Positions 52,491 through 61,401 of a stretch of 64,000 bases of DNA are shown here, piece after piece. The position numbers and the translations under genes are program-made. The notes beneath the pieces are model-generated. The model ran no database searches. It had not been told where the DNA came from and saw only the letters and a program-made list of their open reading frames with translations. Within the stretch, counting starts at the first letter, position 1, and every line of letters starts with the position of its first letter. The stretch comes from Bog-756 sp052326605 (GTDB lineage: Bacteria; Actinomycetota; Acidimicrobiia; Acidimicrobiales; RAAP-2): NCBI GenBank assembly GCA_052326605.1, contig JBKQMB010000043.1, positions 1-64,000 of the forward strand, in the 5' to 3' direction.

Positions 52491-53240
52491 TCATCCGGGG
52501 GCCGGCTGCGCCACCGATCGCAGTTGGGACAGGTCGACGTCGCCGGCAGCCGCAGGGTCCACCAGCCAGAGCACCCGGTCGGCGGTGACCCGCGCCGCCG
52601 GGAGGTCCTCACCGGCCGCGATGCGTGCGAACGCCTGGTGCTTGGACGTCCCCGAGACGGTGAATACGACCAGGCGGGCGCGGGCGATGGCAGCCAGGGT
52701 GAGGGTGATCCGGTCGTGGGGATTGGCGGCGTTCGGGTCGCGGCTGGCAGCCACCAACACGTCGAGATCGGCGAGCTCCAAGGCCGCAGAGCCGGGGAAG
52801 AGCGAGGCGCAGTGCCCGTCGGGCCCGAGCCCGAGGTGGACCAGGTCCAGGTGTCCCAACGGTTCGACCAGGGCCTGGTACTCGGCCGCCGCCTGCTGCG
52901 GGGGCCCGGACCGGTACATCGGGTGGTCGCCGTGGACCGGGCCCACCTCGCCCAGCAAGGACGCGGTGATCATCCGGTGGTTGGAGTCGGCGTCGTCGAG
53001 GGGCACGCAGCGCTCGTCACCGAGGTAGACATCGACGGTCCGCCAGTCGACCCCCGGTCCGGAGTCCCCGGTCCGGTCCGGCCCCGAGCGCCCGGCCAGC
53101 CGGCGGTAGCACTTCTCCGCAGTGGGCCCGCCGGAGAGGAAGAGGGAGAACGGGCCGCCCGTGTGGCCGGCCGTTGTTCCTTCCACCAGGTCGGCGAAAG
53201 CGTCGGGGACCGACGCCACCAACTGCACTTCGCCGTTCAT
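52491..53240 (-). CDS. pgl: 6-phosphogluconolactonase
   Basis: Hydrolyses 6-phosphogluconolactone, the product of Zwf, to 6-phosphogluconate. The 249-residue protein has the family core DLVHLGLGPDGHCASLFPGS and the N-terminal phosphate region FSLFLSGGPTAEKCY. The phrase TVDVYLGDERCVPLDDADSNH is also typical of the DevB-type enzyme. ATG 53240 follows GAGGG and lies 13 bases after the zwf stop. It is the fifth gene of the operon tkt-tal-gnd-zwf-pgl-fbiC-LOG. Confidence 0.93.
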   Translation of the reverse strand: MNGEVQLVASVPDAFADLVEGTTAGHTGGPFSLFLSGGPTAEKCYRRLAGRSGPDRTGDSGPGVDWRTVDVYLGDERCVPLDDADSNHRMITASLLGEVGPVHGDHPMYRSGPPQQAAAEYQALVEPLGHLDLVHLGLGPDGHCASLFPGSAALELADLDVLVAASRDPNAANPHDRITLTLAAIARARLVVFTVSGTSKHQAFARIAAGEDLPAARVTADRVLWLVDPAAAGDVDLSQLRSVAQPAPG

Positions 53241-53253
53241 CGGCTCGATGCCC

Positions 53254-54888
53254 TCATTGGGGGAATTCGGTGAGGCGGCCGCCGCTCATCTCGAGGTCGA
53301 TCACCGGGTTGCGCCACTCGTCCCCCGACCGCTCCACCAGCAGGTCGGCCATGTGGGGCCCCCAGGTCCCGGCCGCATAGGGGTGCAGGCCGCCGCCAGG
53401 CTCGGACCACGCCTGGAGGTACGGGTCGACGATCTTCCACGCCTGCTCCACCTCGTCGGACCGGATGAACAAGGTGGCATCCCCGACCATGGCGTCGTGG
53501 ATCAGGCGCTCGTAGCCATCGGCGGCCTCGGCCCCGGCGAACGCCTCGGCGTAGGAGAAGTCCATGGCCACCGATCGGATGTGGAACCTCTCGCCGGGCA
53601 CCTTGGCCCCGAACTCGAGAGTGATCCCCTCGTCGGGCTGGATCCGGAGGATGAGCGTGTTGGGACGGAGGTCCCGGCTTGTGCGGTGGTCGAACAGCAG
53701 GAACGGGACCTGCCGGAAGGTCAGGGCCACCTCGGTGACCCGGGCCGGGAGGCGCTTGCCGGTCCGCACGAAGATCGGCACCCCGGCCCATCGCCAGTTC
53801 TCGACGCGGAGCCGCAGTGCCAGGTACGTCTCGGTCTGGCTGTCGGGAGCGACGTCGTCCTCCTGGCGGTAGCCGAGCACAGGTTGCCCATCGATGGTGC
53901 CGGCCGTGTACTGGCCCCGTACCGACTTGTCCACTGCCTCGTCGGGTGTGGGGATGTCGATGGCCTGGAGGAGCTTGACCTTCTCGTCGCGGATCCGGTC
54001 GGCGTCGGTGCTCGTCGGTGACTCCATCAGGGTCAGGGCCAGCACCTGCATCACGTGGTTCTGGACGATGTCACGGAGGGCGCCGGCCGTCTCGTAGAAG
54101 CCGCCCCGGTGCTCGACGCCCAGGCTCTCGGCCACGGTCACCTGGACCTGGTCGACGTAGCGGCGGTTCCAGATGGGCTCGAAGATGGCGTTGGCGAACC
54201 GCAGGGCCAGGACGTTCTGGACGGTCTCCTTCCCCATGTAGTGGTCGATCCGGTAGATCTGGCTCTCGTCGAAGGCGGCATGCATGTGGTCGTTGAGCTC
54301 CAGGGCGCTGGCCAGGTCCCGACCGAAGGGCTTCTCGACCACCACCCGGGCGAAGCTGCCGCCCTCCCCGGGCCCGGTACAGTCGTGTTTCGCCAGGGCC
54401 TGGGCCACCAGTCCGAACACACTCGGGATGGTGGCCAGGTAGTACAGGCGGTTGCCGTCGGTGCCGTCGAGCCGGTCGGCCTCGTCGAGGCAGGTCTTGA
54501 GCTGGTCGAAAGTGTCCGGGTGGTCGTACTCCCCGGCGATGTACTTGAACCGCTCGGTCAACGCCGTCCACTTGGGACCGCCCTCCGGGGTCGACTCGGC
54601 GACGTGGGTCCGGAACTCGTCGTCGGTCCACTCGGTGCGGGCGACGCCGATGACGGTGAATCCGTCGTCGAGCACGCCGCGGTCGGCCAGGCGAGCCAGG
54701 GCCGGCAGGATCTTGCGACCGGTGAGGTCGCCCGACGCGCCGAAGATGACCATTGCCACCGGGGGCGCCTTCGACAGCACCGGGGGGAGGGTGCGGCGCT
54801 TGCCACCGGCGGTGCCCGGTGTCTCGCTGCTGCCGTCCGGGCCGGCCGCGTGCTCCTCGGCGGCGACAGAGATGGGGTCGGCGCTCAT
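53254..54888 (-). CDS. zwf: Glucose-6-phosphate dehydrogenase
   Basis: Oxidises glucose 6-phosphate to 6-phosphogluconolactone, making NADPH. The 544-residue protein has the dinucleotide site GASGDLTGRKILPAL near residue 50, the substrate and catalytic site RIDHYMGKETVQN, and EPIWNRRYVDQVQVT. It is the classical NADP family, not the F420-dependent enzyme, although fbiC is in the same operon. The N-terminus is about 40 residues longer than in E. coli and rich in Ala, Gly and Glu. ATG 54888 overlaps the gnd stop as ATGA, so translation is coupled. Confidence 0.96.
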   Translation of the reverse strand: MSADPISVAAEEHAAGPDGSSETPGTAGGKRRTLPPVLSKAPPVAMVIFGASGDLTGRKILPALARLADRGVLDDGFTVIGVARTEWTDDEFRTHVAESTPEGGPKWTALTERFKYIAGEYDHPDTFDQLKTCLDEADRLDGTDGNRLYYLATIPSVFGLVAQALAKHDCTGPGEGGSFARVVVEKPFGRDLASALELNDHMHAAFDESQIYRIDHYMGKETVQNVLALRFANAIFEPIWNRRYVDQVQVTVAESLGVEHRGGFYETAGALRDIVQNHVMQVLALTLMESPTSTDADRIRDEKVKLLQAIDIPTPDEAVDKSVRGQYTAGTIDGQPVLGYRQEDDVAPDSQTETYLALRLRVENWRWAGVPIFVRTGKRLPARVTEVALTFRQVPFLLFDHRTSRDLRPNTLILRIQPDEGITLEFGAKVPGERFHIRSVAMDFSYAEAFAGAEAADGYERLIHDAMVGDATLFIRSDEVEQAWKIVDPYLQAWSEPGGGLHPYAAGTWGPHMADLLVERSGDEWRNPVIDLEMSGGRLTEFPQ

Positions 54889-55820
54889 TTGGGGGTGAAC
54901 GTCTCCCCACCCTGGGTCCCGTCCGCCGTGGTGAAGGCGTGCCCCCCGAACTGGTTGCGCAGGGCCGACACCAGGCGGAGGCCGAAGGCGTCCTTCTTCT
55001 GCGAGGCGAACCGGGCGAACAGTGCCGACGAGATGACCGGTGCCGAGACCCCGCGGTTGATGGCCTCCTCTACCGTCCAGCGCCCCTCGCCGGAGTCGAC
55101 CACCACCGCCTCGATCTGGTCGAAGCCCGACTCGGGCCGCAGGGCGCGCTCGGCCAGCTCGAGGAGCCAGCTGCGCACCACCGAGCCGTACCGCCAGATG
55201 GCGGAGATCTGGTGGAGGTCAAGGTCGAACTCGGGCGCCTCCGCCATGATCTCGAACCCCTCGGCATAGGCCTGCATGAGCCCGTACTCGATGCCGTTGT
55301 GGACCATCTTCACGAAGTGCCCCGCCCCCGGCGGCCCCACGTGGGCGTAGCCGCCTTCCGGTGCCAGGGCGAGGAAGGCGGGCTCGGCGATGGCCACCGC
55401 CTCGTCCGTCCCCCCGACCATCAGGCAGTACCCCTCTTTCAACCCCCAGATTCCCCCGGAGGTCCCGGCGTCGACCAGGGCGATGCCCTTGGCCGCCAGC
55501 GTTTCCACCAGCGGGGCGGTCTCCTTGTAGTTGGAGTTGCCGCCGTCGATGATCACGTCACCGGGCTCGAACAGCCCGGCCAGCGTGGTGATCGTGGAGT
55601 TGGTGGGCTCGCCGGCAGGAACCATGACCCATGCCACCCGGGGAGCCTCGAGTTTGGACGCCAACTCCTCGAGCGTGGCGGCGGGGTCGGCGCCGAACGC
55701 GGCCGCGGTCGAGCGCGCCTGCTCGGACAGGTCGAAGGCGACGACCTGGTGGCCGTGCTCGAGGAGCCGCTGGGTCATGTTGGCTCCCATCTTGCCCAGT
55801 CCCACCATTGCGATCCTCAT
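54885..55820 (-). CDS. gnd: 6-phosphogluconate dehydrogenase, short (probably NAD-preferring) form
   Basis: Oxidatively decarboxylates 6-phosphogluconate to ribulose 5-phosphate. The 311-residue protein belongs to the short, bacterial form. The dinucleotide site is VGLGKMGANMT (residues 6-16). The second strand ends in VVAFD with Asp at 30, which normally selects NAD over NADP. The substrate site is DGGNSNYKET and the catalytic Lys-His region is HFVKMVHNGIEYGLMQ. ATG 55820 has GAGGAGAG upstream. The gap of 105 bases to tal holds a palindrome at 55902-55916. The cofactor choice is inferred from one residue. Confidence 0.93.
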   Translation of the reverse strand: MRIAMVGLGKMGANMTQRLLEHGHQVVAFDLSEQARSTAAAFGADPAATLEELASKLEAPRVAWVMVPAGEPTNSTITTLAGLFEPGDVIIDGGNSNYKETAPLVETLAAKGIALVDAGTSGGIWGLKEGYCLMVGGTDEAVAIAEPAFLALAPEGGYAHVGPPGAGHFVKMVHNGIEYGLMQAYAEGFEIMAEAPEFDLDLHQISAIWRYGSVVRSWLLELAERALRPESGFDQIEAVVVDSGEGRWTVEEAINRGVSAPVISSALFARFASQKKDAFGLRLVSALRNQFGGHAFTTADGTQGGETFTPK

Positions 55821-55901
55821 CGTGCTCTCCTCATGTCGTCGAGTGCCTCCTGTCGGTAGCTGCCCTTCGTTGCCGCACTGTCCTGCCCGTGGCCAACCAC
55901 C

Positions 55902-55916
55902 TCGGCCATTGGCCGA
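55902..55916. promoter_or_regulatory. Palindrome TCGGCCA-T-TGGCCGA between tal and gnd
   Basis: A perfect seven-base inverted repeat with a single central base, nine bases after the tal stop. It could be a transcription-weakening hairpin or an operator for the gnd-zwf part. The one-base centre fits a DNA operator better than an RNA hairpin. Confidence 0.35.
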
Positions 55917-55925
55917 CGCGCTGGC

Positions 55926-57047
55926 TCAGTCAATGGTCAACGCATTGGCTTTGTCGGTGAGCGACTCCATCAGCTCGTCGAACGACTTGGCGAACGAGGC
56001 CACCCCCTCGGTCTCCAAAGTGCCGGCAACGTCCTCCATGTCGATGCCGGCGTCGGCCAACGCGGCGATGAGCGCCTCGGCCTCGTCGACCCCCGAGTCG
56101 ATGGTCCGGGCAACGGTCCCATGGTCGAGGAAGTCGGCCACCGTCCCGTCCGGCATGGTGTTGACGGTGTCGGGGCCGATCAGGGTGTCGACGTAGGCGA
56201 GGTCGGGGTAGTCGGGGTTCTTGGTCGACGTCGAGGCCCACAGCGGCCGCTGAACCCGAGCGCCCTTGGCCGCCAGCGTGTCCCAGCGTGGCCCGGAGAA
56301 CCGCTCGGTGAAGAGCTTGTAGGCGATTCGGGCCTGGGCCACCGCGGCTCCGCCCCGGAGGGCCAGCAGCTTCTCACCGTCGGCGGCCTGTCCGGCAGCG
56401 GCCTCGATCCGGCGGTCCACCTCGGTGTCGACCCGGCTGATGAAGAAGGAAGCCACGCTGGCCACGGAGGACAGGTCGGTGACACCCGAGGCCGCCAGTG
56501 CCTCGAGTCCAGACAGATACGCCTCGATGACCTCGTCGTAGCGGGTGATGCTGAAGATCAAGGTCACGTTGATGCTGCGGCCCTCGCTGATCATTTGCCG
56601 TATCGACGGGACGCCCTCCGGGGTGGCCGGGATCTTGACCAGCACGTTGGGCCGGTCGATCCGGGTATGAAGATCACGGGCGGCGACGATGGTGCCTTCG
56701 GTGTCGTGGGCCAGCGAGGGGGCCACTTCCACCGAGACGAATCCGTCCCCGCCCCGTGACGAGTCGTAGACGGGCCGGAGAATGGTCAGCGCCCCGTTGA
56801 TGTCGCCGACGACCAGGTCCCAGTAGGCGTCCTCTACGGACTTGGTGGAGATGAGGGAGCCGAACTCGTGGTCGTAGGTGTCCTGACCACTGATGGCCTT
56901 GGCGAAGATGGTCGGGTTCGAAGTCACCCCACGGATGCCCTTCGCCACCAGCCCGGCGAGGGTGCCGTCCTGGAGCCAGTCGCGCCGCAGGTTGTCGAGC
57001 CACGGGCTCTGCCCCTGCTGGTCATAGAGGTTGTGGAGAGTGGTCAC
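55926..57047 (-). CDS. tal: Transaldolase, actinobacterial long form
   Basis: Transfers a dihydroxyacetone unit between sugar phosphates in the non-oxidative pentose phosphate pathway. The 373-residue length is usual for actinobacteria, longer than E. coli TalB. The Schiff-base lysine lies in NVLVKIPATPEG near residue 140; other conserved pieces are GVTSNPTIFAKAI near residue 40, VSVEVAPSLAHDTEGT and RPLWASTSTKNPDY. GTG 57047 follows AAAGGAAA. It lies 48 bases after tkt in the same operon. Confidence 0.95.
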   Translation of the reverse strand: MTTLHNLYDQQGQSPWLDNLRRDWLQDGTLAGLVAKGIRGVTSNPTIFAKAISGQDTYDHEFGSLISTKSVEDAYWDLVVGDINGALTILRPVYDSSRGGDGFVSVEVAPSLAHDTEGTIVAARDLHTRIDRPNVLVKIPATPEGVPSIRQMISEGRSINVTLIFSITRYDEVIEAYLSGLEALAASGVTDLSSVASVASFFISRVDTEVDRRIEAAAGQAADGEKLLALRGGAAVAQARIAYKLFTERFSGPRWDTLAAKGARVQRPLWASTSTKNPDYPDLAYVDTLIGPDTVNTMPDGTVADFLDHGTVARTIDSGVDEAEALIAALADAGIDMEDVAGTLETEGVASFAKSFDELMESLTDKANALTID

Positions 57048-57095
57048 GGGGTTTCCTTTCGGTCGGGCCGGATAGGTGCTTGAGGCACGCCGTTG

Positions 57096-59117
57096 TCAGG
57101 GGGCGCGGCGTCGTGCGACCAGTGCCGAGGCCTGCTCGGCCACGTTGGCTGCCGTGAACCCGAACTCCGCGAGGACCTGTTCGCCCGGTGCGGACGCCCC
57201 GAAATGGTCGATGCAAACGGTGGCGTCCGCGTAGCGCTCCCAGCCGAACGAGCTGGCGGCCTCGACGGCCAACCGGGCCACGCCGTCGGGCAGAACCTCG
57301 GCCCGGTACTCGTCGGCCTGCGCGGCGAAGAGCTCCCACGACGGGAAGGAGACCACCCGGGCCGACACACCGTTCGCCTGCAGCAGGTCGGCGGCAGCCA
57401 GGCAGAGCTGGACCTCGCTGCCGGTCCCGATCAGCACCAGGTCCGGGCTCCCGGCCCCCGCGTCCCGCAGCACGTAGGCGCCTCGGGGAACGCCTTCCGC
57501 AGCCCGTCCGACGGTCTCGGCCAGCACCGGCAGATCCTGGCGGGAGAGGATGAGGGCGGTCGGCCCTTCGCTGTCGACGGCGATGCGCCACGCCTGGGCC
57601 GTCTCGTTGGCGTCTGCGGGCCGGATGACCCGCAGGTCGGGCATGGCCCGTATGGCCGCCAACTGCTCGATGGGCTGGTGGGTGGGGCCGTCCTGGCCCA
57701 GGCCGATCGAGTCGTGGGTCCACGAGTAGATCACGTGGGCGTTGGACACCGCCGCCACCCGGACGGCGCCCCGCATGTAATCACTGAAGACGAAGAAGGT
57801 GCCACCGACCGGGACGATGCCCCCGTGGGCGGCCATGCCGGTCATCACCGCCCCCATCCCGTGCTCGCGGATGCCGTAGTGGATCAGGCTCCCCCCGGGC
57901 TCCTCGGCCGACTGGGCCACGGCGTCGGCCATGGCCATCCCGGTGTTCCCGGTCAGGTCGGCGCTGCCCGGTATCAATCCCGGAATGGAGGCCCCGGTGG
58001 CGTCGATGCAGGCCTTGATCGCCTTCCGGGTGGCGATGGGCCCGTCGCCGGGGGCGAAGGAGGGGAGGGTCGCCTCCCAACCGGGCATCCCGTGCCCGGC
58101 CTGGGCAGCCTTCCATCGGGACTTGTCCCCGTCCCACGCGGCAAAGCGCTCCGCCCACGCCGCCCGCCACGCCTGCCCCCTCGGGATGCACCGGCGGTAC
58201 ATCCCGAGGACGTTCTCGGGAACCCAGAAGGACTTGTCGGCGGGCAGGCCGAGGATCTCCTTGGTGAGGCGGATCTCCTCCGGAGAGAACGGATCCCCGT
58301 GCGCCTTGGCGGTGTCGGTGAGGTGGGGAGAGGGATAGCCGATGTGGCTCCGCAGGATGATCAGCGACGGGTGGTCGTCGTCGGCCTTGGCCCGCAGCAG
58401 GGCGGCCTCGAGGGAACCGAGATCGTTGGCCACGTCGCGGATGTCGTCGACCCCCCATCCGTAGGCGCCGAACCGCTCGGCCACGTCGTCGGAGTAGGAG
58501 AGCTCGGTGGGGCCGTCGATGGTGATGTGGTTGTCGTCGTAGACGTAGACGAGTCGGCCCAGGCCGAGGTGGCCGGCCAGCGAGGCGGCCTCGTGGGAGA
58601 TGCCTTCCTCGAAACAGCCGTCGCCGGCCACGACGTAGGTGTGGTGGTCGCACACCTCGGGTGAGAAGTGCGAACGGAGCCACCGCTCGGCGATTCCCAT
58701 GCCCACCCCGTTGGCGACTCCCTGGCCCAGCGGACCGGTGGTGACCTCCACGCCGGCGGTGTGGTGGAGCTCCGGATGGCCCGGCGTGCGGCTGCCCAAC
58801 TCGCGGAAGGCGCGCAGGTCGTCCCGCTCGAGCCCGTAGCCCGTCAGGTAGAGCATCGAGTACAACAGGATCGAGGCGTGCCCGTTGGAGAGCACGAACC
58901 GATCCCGGTCGGGCCAGAGGGGATCGGAGGGATCGTGGCGCATGACCCGGGTGAAGAGCACGTGAGCCAGCGGAGCCAGTGCCATGGCGGTCCCGGGGTG
59001 GCCGGAGTTGGCGGCCCTCGGGGCATCCATGGCCAACCCTCGGATGACGTTGATCCCGAGCTGCTCGAGATCCTCGCTGGGCGCCGGGTCGAGAGCAGAC
59101 GATAGGTCTTCGGTCAT
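57096..59117 (-). CDS. tkt: Transketolase
   Basis: Thiamine-pyrophosphate enzyme moving two-carbon units between sugar phosphates. The 673-residue protein has the N-terminal DRFVLSNGHASILLYSML, the pyrophosphate-binding motif GDGCFEEGISHEAASLAG with the paired DDNHITIDG, and the pyrimidine-domain stretch IRYGIREHGMG-like (HYGIREHGMGAVMTG). It is complete. ATG 59117 lies eight bases after a minus-strand TAGGGT, so the operon promoter is probably nearly leaderless. It is the first gene of tkt-tal-gnd-zwf-pgl-fbiC-LOG. Confidence 0.96.
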   Translation of the reverse strand: MTEDLSSALDPAPSEDLEQLGINVIRGLAMDAPRAANSGHPGTAMALAPLAHVLFTRVMRHDPSDPLWPDRDRFVLSNGHASILLYSMLYLTGYGLERDDLRAFRELGSRTPGHPELHHTAGVEVTTGPLGQGVANGVGMGIAERWLRSHFSPEVCDHHTYVVAGDGCFEEGISHEAASLAGHLGLGRLVYVYDDNHITIDGPTELSYSDDVAERFGAYGWGVDDIRDVANDLGSLEAALLRAKADDDHPSLIILRSHIGYPSPHLTDTAKAHGDPFSPEEIRLTKEILGLPADKSFWVPENVLGMYRRCIPRGQAWRAAWAERFAAWDGDKSRWKAAQAGHGMPGWEATLPSFAPGDGPIATRKAIKACIDATGASIPGLIPGSADLTGNTGMAMADAVAQSAEEPGGSLIHYGIREHGMGAVMTGMAAHGGIVPVGGTFFVFSDYMRGAVRVAAVSNAHVIYSWTHDSIGLGQDGPTHQPIEQLAAIRAMPDLRVIRPADANETAQAWRIAVDSEGPTALILSRQDLPVLAETVGRAAEGVPRGAYVLRDAGAGSPDLVLIGTGSEVQLCLAAADLLQANGVSARVVSFPSWELFAAQADEYRAEVLPDGVARLAVEAASSFGWERYADATVCIDHFGASAPGEQVLAEFGFTAANVAEQASALVARRRAP

Positions 59118-59125
59118 TGTGGGAA

Positions 59126-59131
59126 ACCCTA
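59126..59131 (-). promoter_or_regulatory. TAGGGT -10 box of the tkt operon
   Basis: The minus strand reads TAGGGT eight bases before ATG 59117. TTGCCA about 20 bases further upstream is a poor -35. The 65-base gap to the FIST gene leaves little room for other control sites. Confidence 0.5.
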
Positions 59132-59182
59132 TCGGCCACAGGTGCAGGGCGTGGCAATGGTTCCGGCCGGCATGTCCGCCAG

Positions 59183-60331
59183 CTACCGGTCGCGGAACAG
59201 GGCGATCGAGGCGGTGAAGCTGTGGACGAAGTTGGTGCCGCCGATCGGGCCGAACTCACCGCCGGCGAAGAACCCGCCGAGGGGGACCGGGCCGATGGCC
59301 CGGCCGAGCACCCCGGCGTCGTGATCGACACCGTCGAAGAGCCGCGAACCCCGGCCGTTGCACGTGAACATCAACGCGGCCGTGGCGCGGCGACCCCGCA
59401 GGAGCGTTCCGAGCTCCTGGTCGGCAGTGACGGCGTCCCGCACGTGGAACCGAACCGTGCTGCCCAGGGGAACCTGGTCGTCTACGGCCACCGCGCCGTT
59501 GGCGCGATCCACGCCGACCACGGCGCGAACCAGGAAGTCCCCCGGACCGGGGTCGGCGACGCGCTCGTCGATCAGGCGGCCCACGAACAGGCCGTTGTCC
59601 TCGATGCCGGCGATGTCGAGCGGCTGGAGGCCGGCCTTGATCTGGTCGACCATGCACTCCATGGCCGGTACGCCCGCCACTCCATAGATCACGTTGCGGT
59701 CGGATCCGGTGACGGTGAGTGGCTGCCCATAGGGTCGACACCCCTGGGACACCACGATCTCGGTGTCGACGCCGGAACCGATGAGCACGCCGACGGCACC
59801 CTCGTTCACCACCTGTTCGTCGAGGACGAGGCGGGATCCGCCAGGGCCGCGTCCCCCTGACGCGTTGCCGCCGATGACGGGCAGTCCGGGCCGGCGTTCG
59901 TGGAGCCATGGCAGGAAGTCCGCGGCGGGAAAGGTGAACGGATCGGCGATCAGCAGGAGGGCGCTCGGTTCGAACCCGGTGCGGTCTGGCCATCCGGCGA
60001 AGTGCCACGAGTCATCGGCCAGGCGGGTGGCCCGCAGCGCCACGCCGGCCAGGGGCCCCACCCGTCCGGCCCAGAGGCTGATGGCCGGGGTCTCCTCCAC
60101 CTCGGTCCCTGTTCCGATCACCGACTCCGCCGCGCATCCGAGGATGGCCAGGGGGTGGAGGACGGCCGACACCGTGGACACGATGTCCTCGAGCGCCCCG
60201 GCATGGGGCCGGGTGACGGTCACCAGCACCAGGTCGGGCCGGTCACCGATGGATTCGAGGACTGCTCCCGAAACTTCCCCGATGGCCTGGGAGGCGATCG
60301 GGTGCTGGGAAATGGCGCTGGCGAAGGGCAC
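59183..60331 (-). CDS. FIST-domain sensory protein
   Basis: A soluble protein of 382 residues with FIST N and FIST C domains, thought to bind small ligands such as amino acids. N-terminal features include LGCAAESVIGTGTEVE near residue 85; the middle has PVIGGNASGGRGPGG; the C-terminal part has LMFTCNGRGSRLF and IGGFFAGGEFGPIG-like sequence (PLGGFFAGGEFGPIGGTN). No kinase or cyclase domain is attached, so it would act with a partner. GTG 60331 is six bases after the double-cupin stop, and the two are cotranscribed. The gene ends 66 bases before the tkt start on the same strand. Confidence 0.88.
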   Translation of the reverse strand: MPFASAISQHPIASQAIGEVSGAVLESIGDRPDLVLVTVTRPHAGALEDIVSTVSAVLHPLAILGCAAESVIGTGTEVEETPAISLWAGRVGPLAGVALRATRLADDSWHFAGWPDRTGFEPSALLLIADPFTFPAADFLPWLHERRPGLPVIGGNASGGRGPGGSRLVLDEQVVNEGAVGVLIGSGVDTEIVVSQGCRPYGQPLTVTGSDRNVIYGVAGVPAMECMVDQIKAGLQPLDIAGIEDNGLFVGRLIDERVADPGPGDFLVRAVVGVDRANGAVAVDDQVPLGSTVRFHVRDAVTADQELGTLLRGRRATAALMFTCNGRGSRLFDGVDHDAGVLGRAIGPVPLGGFFAGGEFGPIGGTNFVHSFTASIALFRDR

Positions 60332-60337
60332 GTCTGC

Positions 60338-61360
60338 TCAGTCGGGTGCCGACGCGAACCGGATATCGAGGGAGCGGAGGTAGGAGTGCAGCCCGGCGTC
60401 CTGGATGGGGACGAGATAGGCCGGCCGGCCCGACTCGTTGTGGTGGCTGTGCCACAGGCCCGGGGGAGTGACGAAGGCGCCTTCTGCCTCCCAGTCGATC
60501 CGGACCGGGTCGACGATGGCGCCCTCTGCGTCCAGGTGCGAGCCGATCAGGGAGTAGCAGCCCGGGTCGCACGAGGTGATGAGATCGAGGGCCACGCTCT
60601 GGTGGCGGTGCGGGCGCTGGACGCGGTCGGCCGGGAGCACGCCCAGCATGGCCCAGAGGGTGTGGGTGACGGTCATCGTCTGCGGGGTGGCAGCGTTCCC
60701 GAGCAGGATGCTGACCCGGTTGCGGGTGGACGCGTCGGGATGGCGCTCGACCTCGGCCAGGCGGGCCAGTGCCACCTCGCCGTCGAACCGGGTGGGGGCG
60801 AAACGGGCCCCCGAGGGCATGACGCCGAGAAAGTGGAGAAGGGGGGAGTCGGTGACCCGGTAGAGCAGCGCTTCCGCCGGTTCACCGGGAGTCGGGTCGG
60901 TGGCGGCGGCGTGGACGGTGGTGCACCCGGCCGGCAGGGTGACGAAGTCCCCGCGGTGCCAGTCGATGCGCCCAGTCCTCGGTGCCTCGAAGGCACCGGC
61001 CCGTTGGAATTCGCTGGAGCCCCGGCCGTGGAGACAGTAGTAGAGCTCGCTGGTGGCGTCGGGCTCGGTGGACACGGCCTCGCCCGGGCGGATGATCACG
61101 AAGGAGGCCAACAGGGCCGGGCTGGTGGCCGGGTAGCTGACACCGAGCTCGCCCGAGAGATCGAGGGGGATGATGCGGGAGGACCCTCCGTCATGCATCC
61201 GCGGGGAGAACCTCCTGATCGGCACCCCGGAGATGGCGCCGGACCCGATGGGGTCTGCGGCCGCCGAGTACTCGTAGAAGGTCGCATCGCCGGTCCAGTC
61301 CTCGACAGCCTCCCCGACCAGGACGGTGGGAGCTGCGGTGTCATCGATTCGATTGGCCAT
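60338..61360 (-). CDS. Double-cupin protein, gentisate dioxygenase-like
   Basis: A bicupin of 340 residues from ATG 61360. The second cupin carries likely metal ligands in RPHRHQSVALDL (H-x-H pattern) and a third His in GLWHSHHN. The first cupin (residues about 70-150: GEAVSTEPDATSELYYCLHG) lacks the HxH pair. The layout resembles gentisate 1,2-dioxygenases, but substrate residues cannot be confirmed, so ring cleavage is only a possibility. A strong GGAGGG lies directly before the ATG. The five bases upstream form GATAC, shared with the GGDEF gene leader. It is divergent from the thioesterase, 41 bases away, and drives the FIST gene. Confidence 0.75.
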   Translation of the reverse strand: MANRIDDTAAPTVLVGEAVEDWTGDATFYEYSAAADPIGSGAISGVPIRRFSPRMHDGGSSRIIPLDLSGELGVSYPATSPALLASFVIIRPGEAVSTEPDATSELYYCLHGRGSSEFQRAGAFEAPRTGRIDWHRGDFVTLPAGCTTVHAAATDPTPGEPAEALLYRVTDSPLLHFLGVMPSGARFAPTRFDGEVALARLAEVERHPDASTRNRVSILLGNAATPQTMTVTHTLWAMLGVLPADRVQRPHRHQSVALDLITSCDPGCYSLIGSHLDAEGAIVDPVRIDWEAEGAFVTPPGLWHSHHNESGRPAYLVPIQDAGLHSYLRSLDIRFASAPD

Positions 61361-61389
61361 CCCTCCAGTATCGACGAGCGGGACGGAGG

Positions 61390-61395
61390 TAGCGT
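61390..61395 (+). promoter_or_regulatory. TAGCGT -10 box, leaderless start of the thioesterase gene
   Basis: TAGCGT lies six bases before GTG 61402, in the 41-base divergent gap shared with the double-cupin gene. Confidence 0.48.
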
Positions 61396-61401
61396 CACGT
61401 C

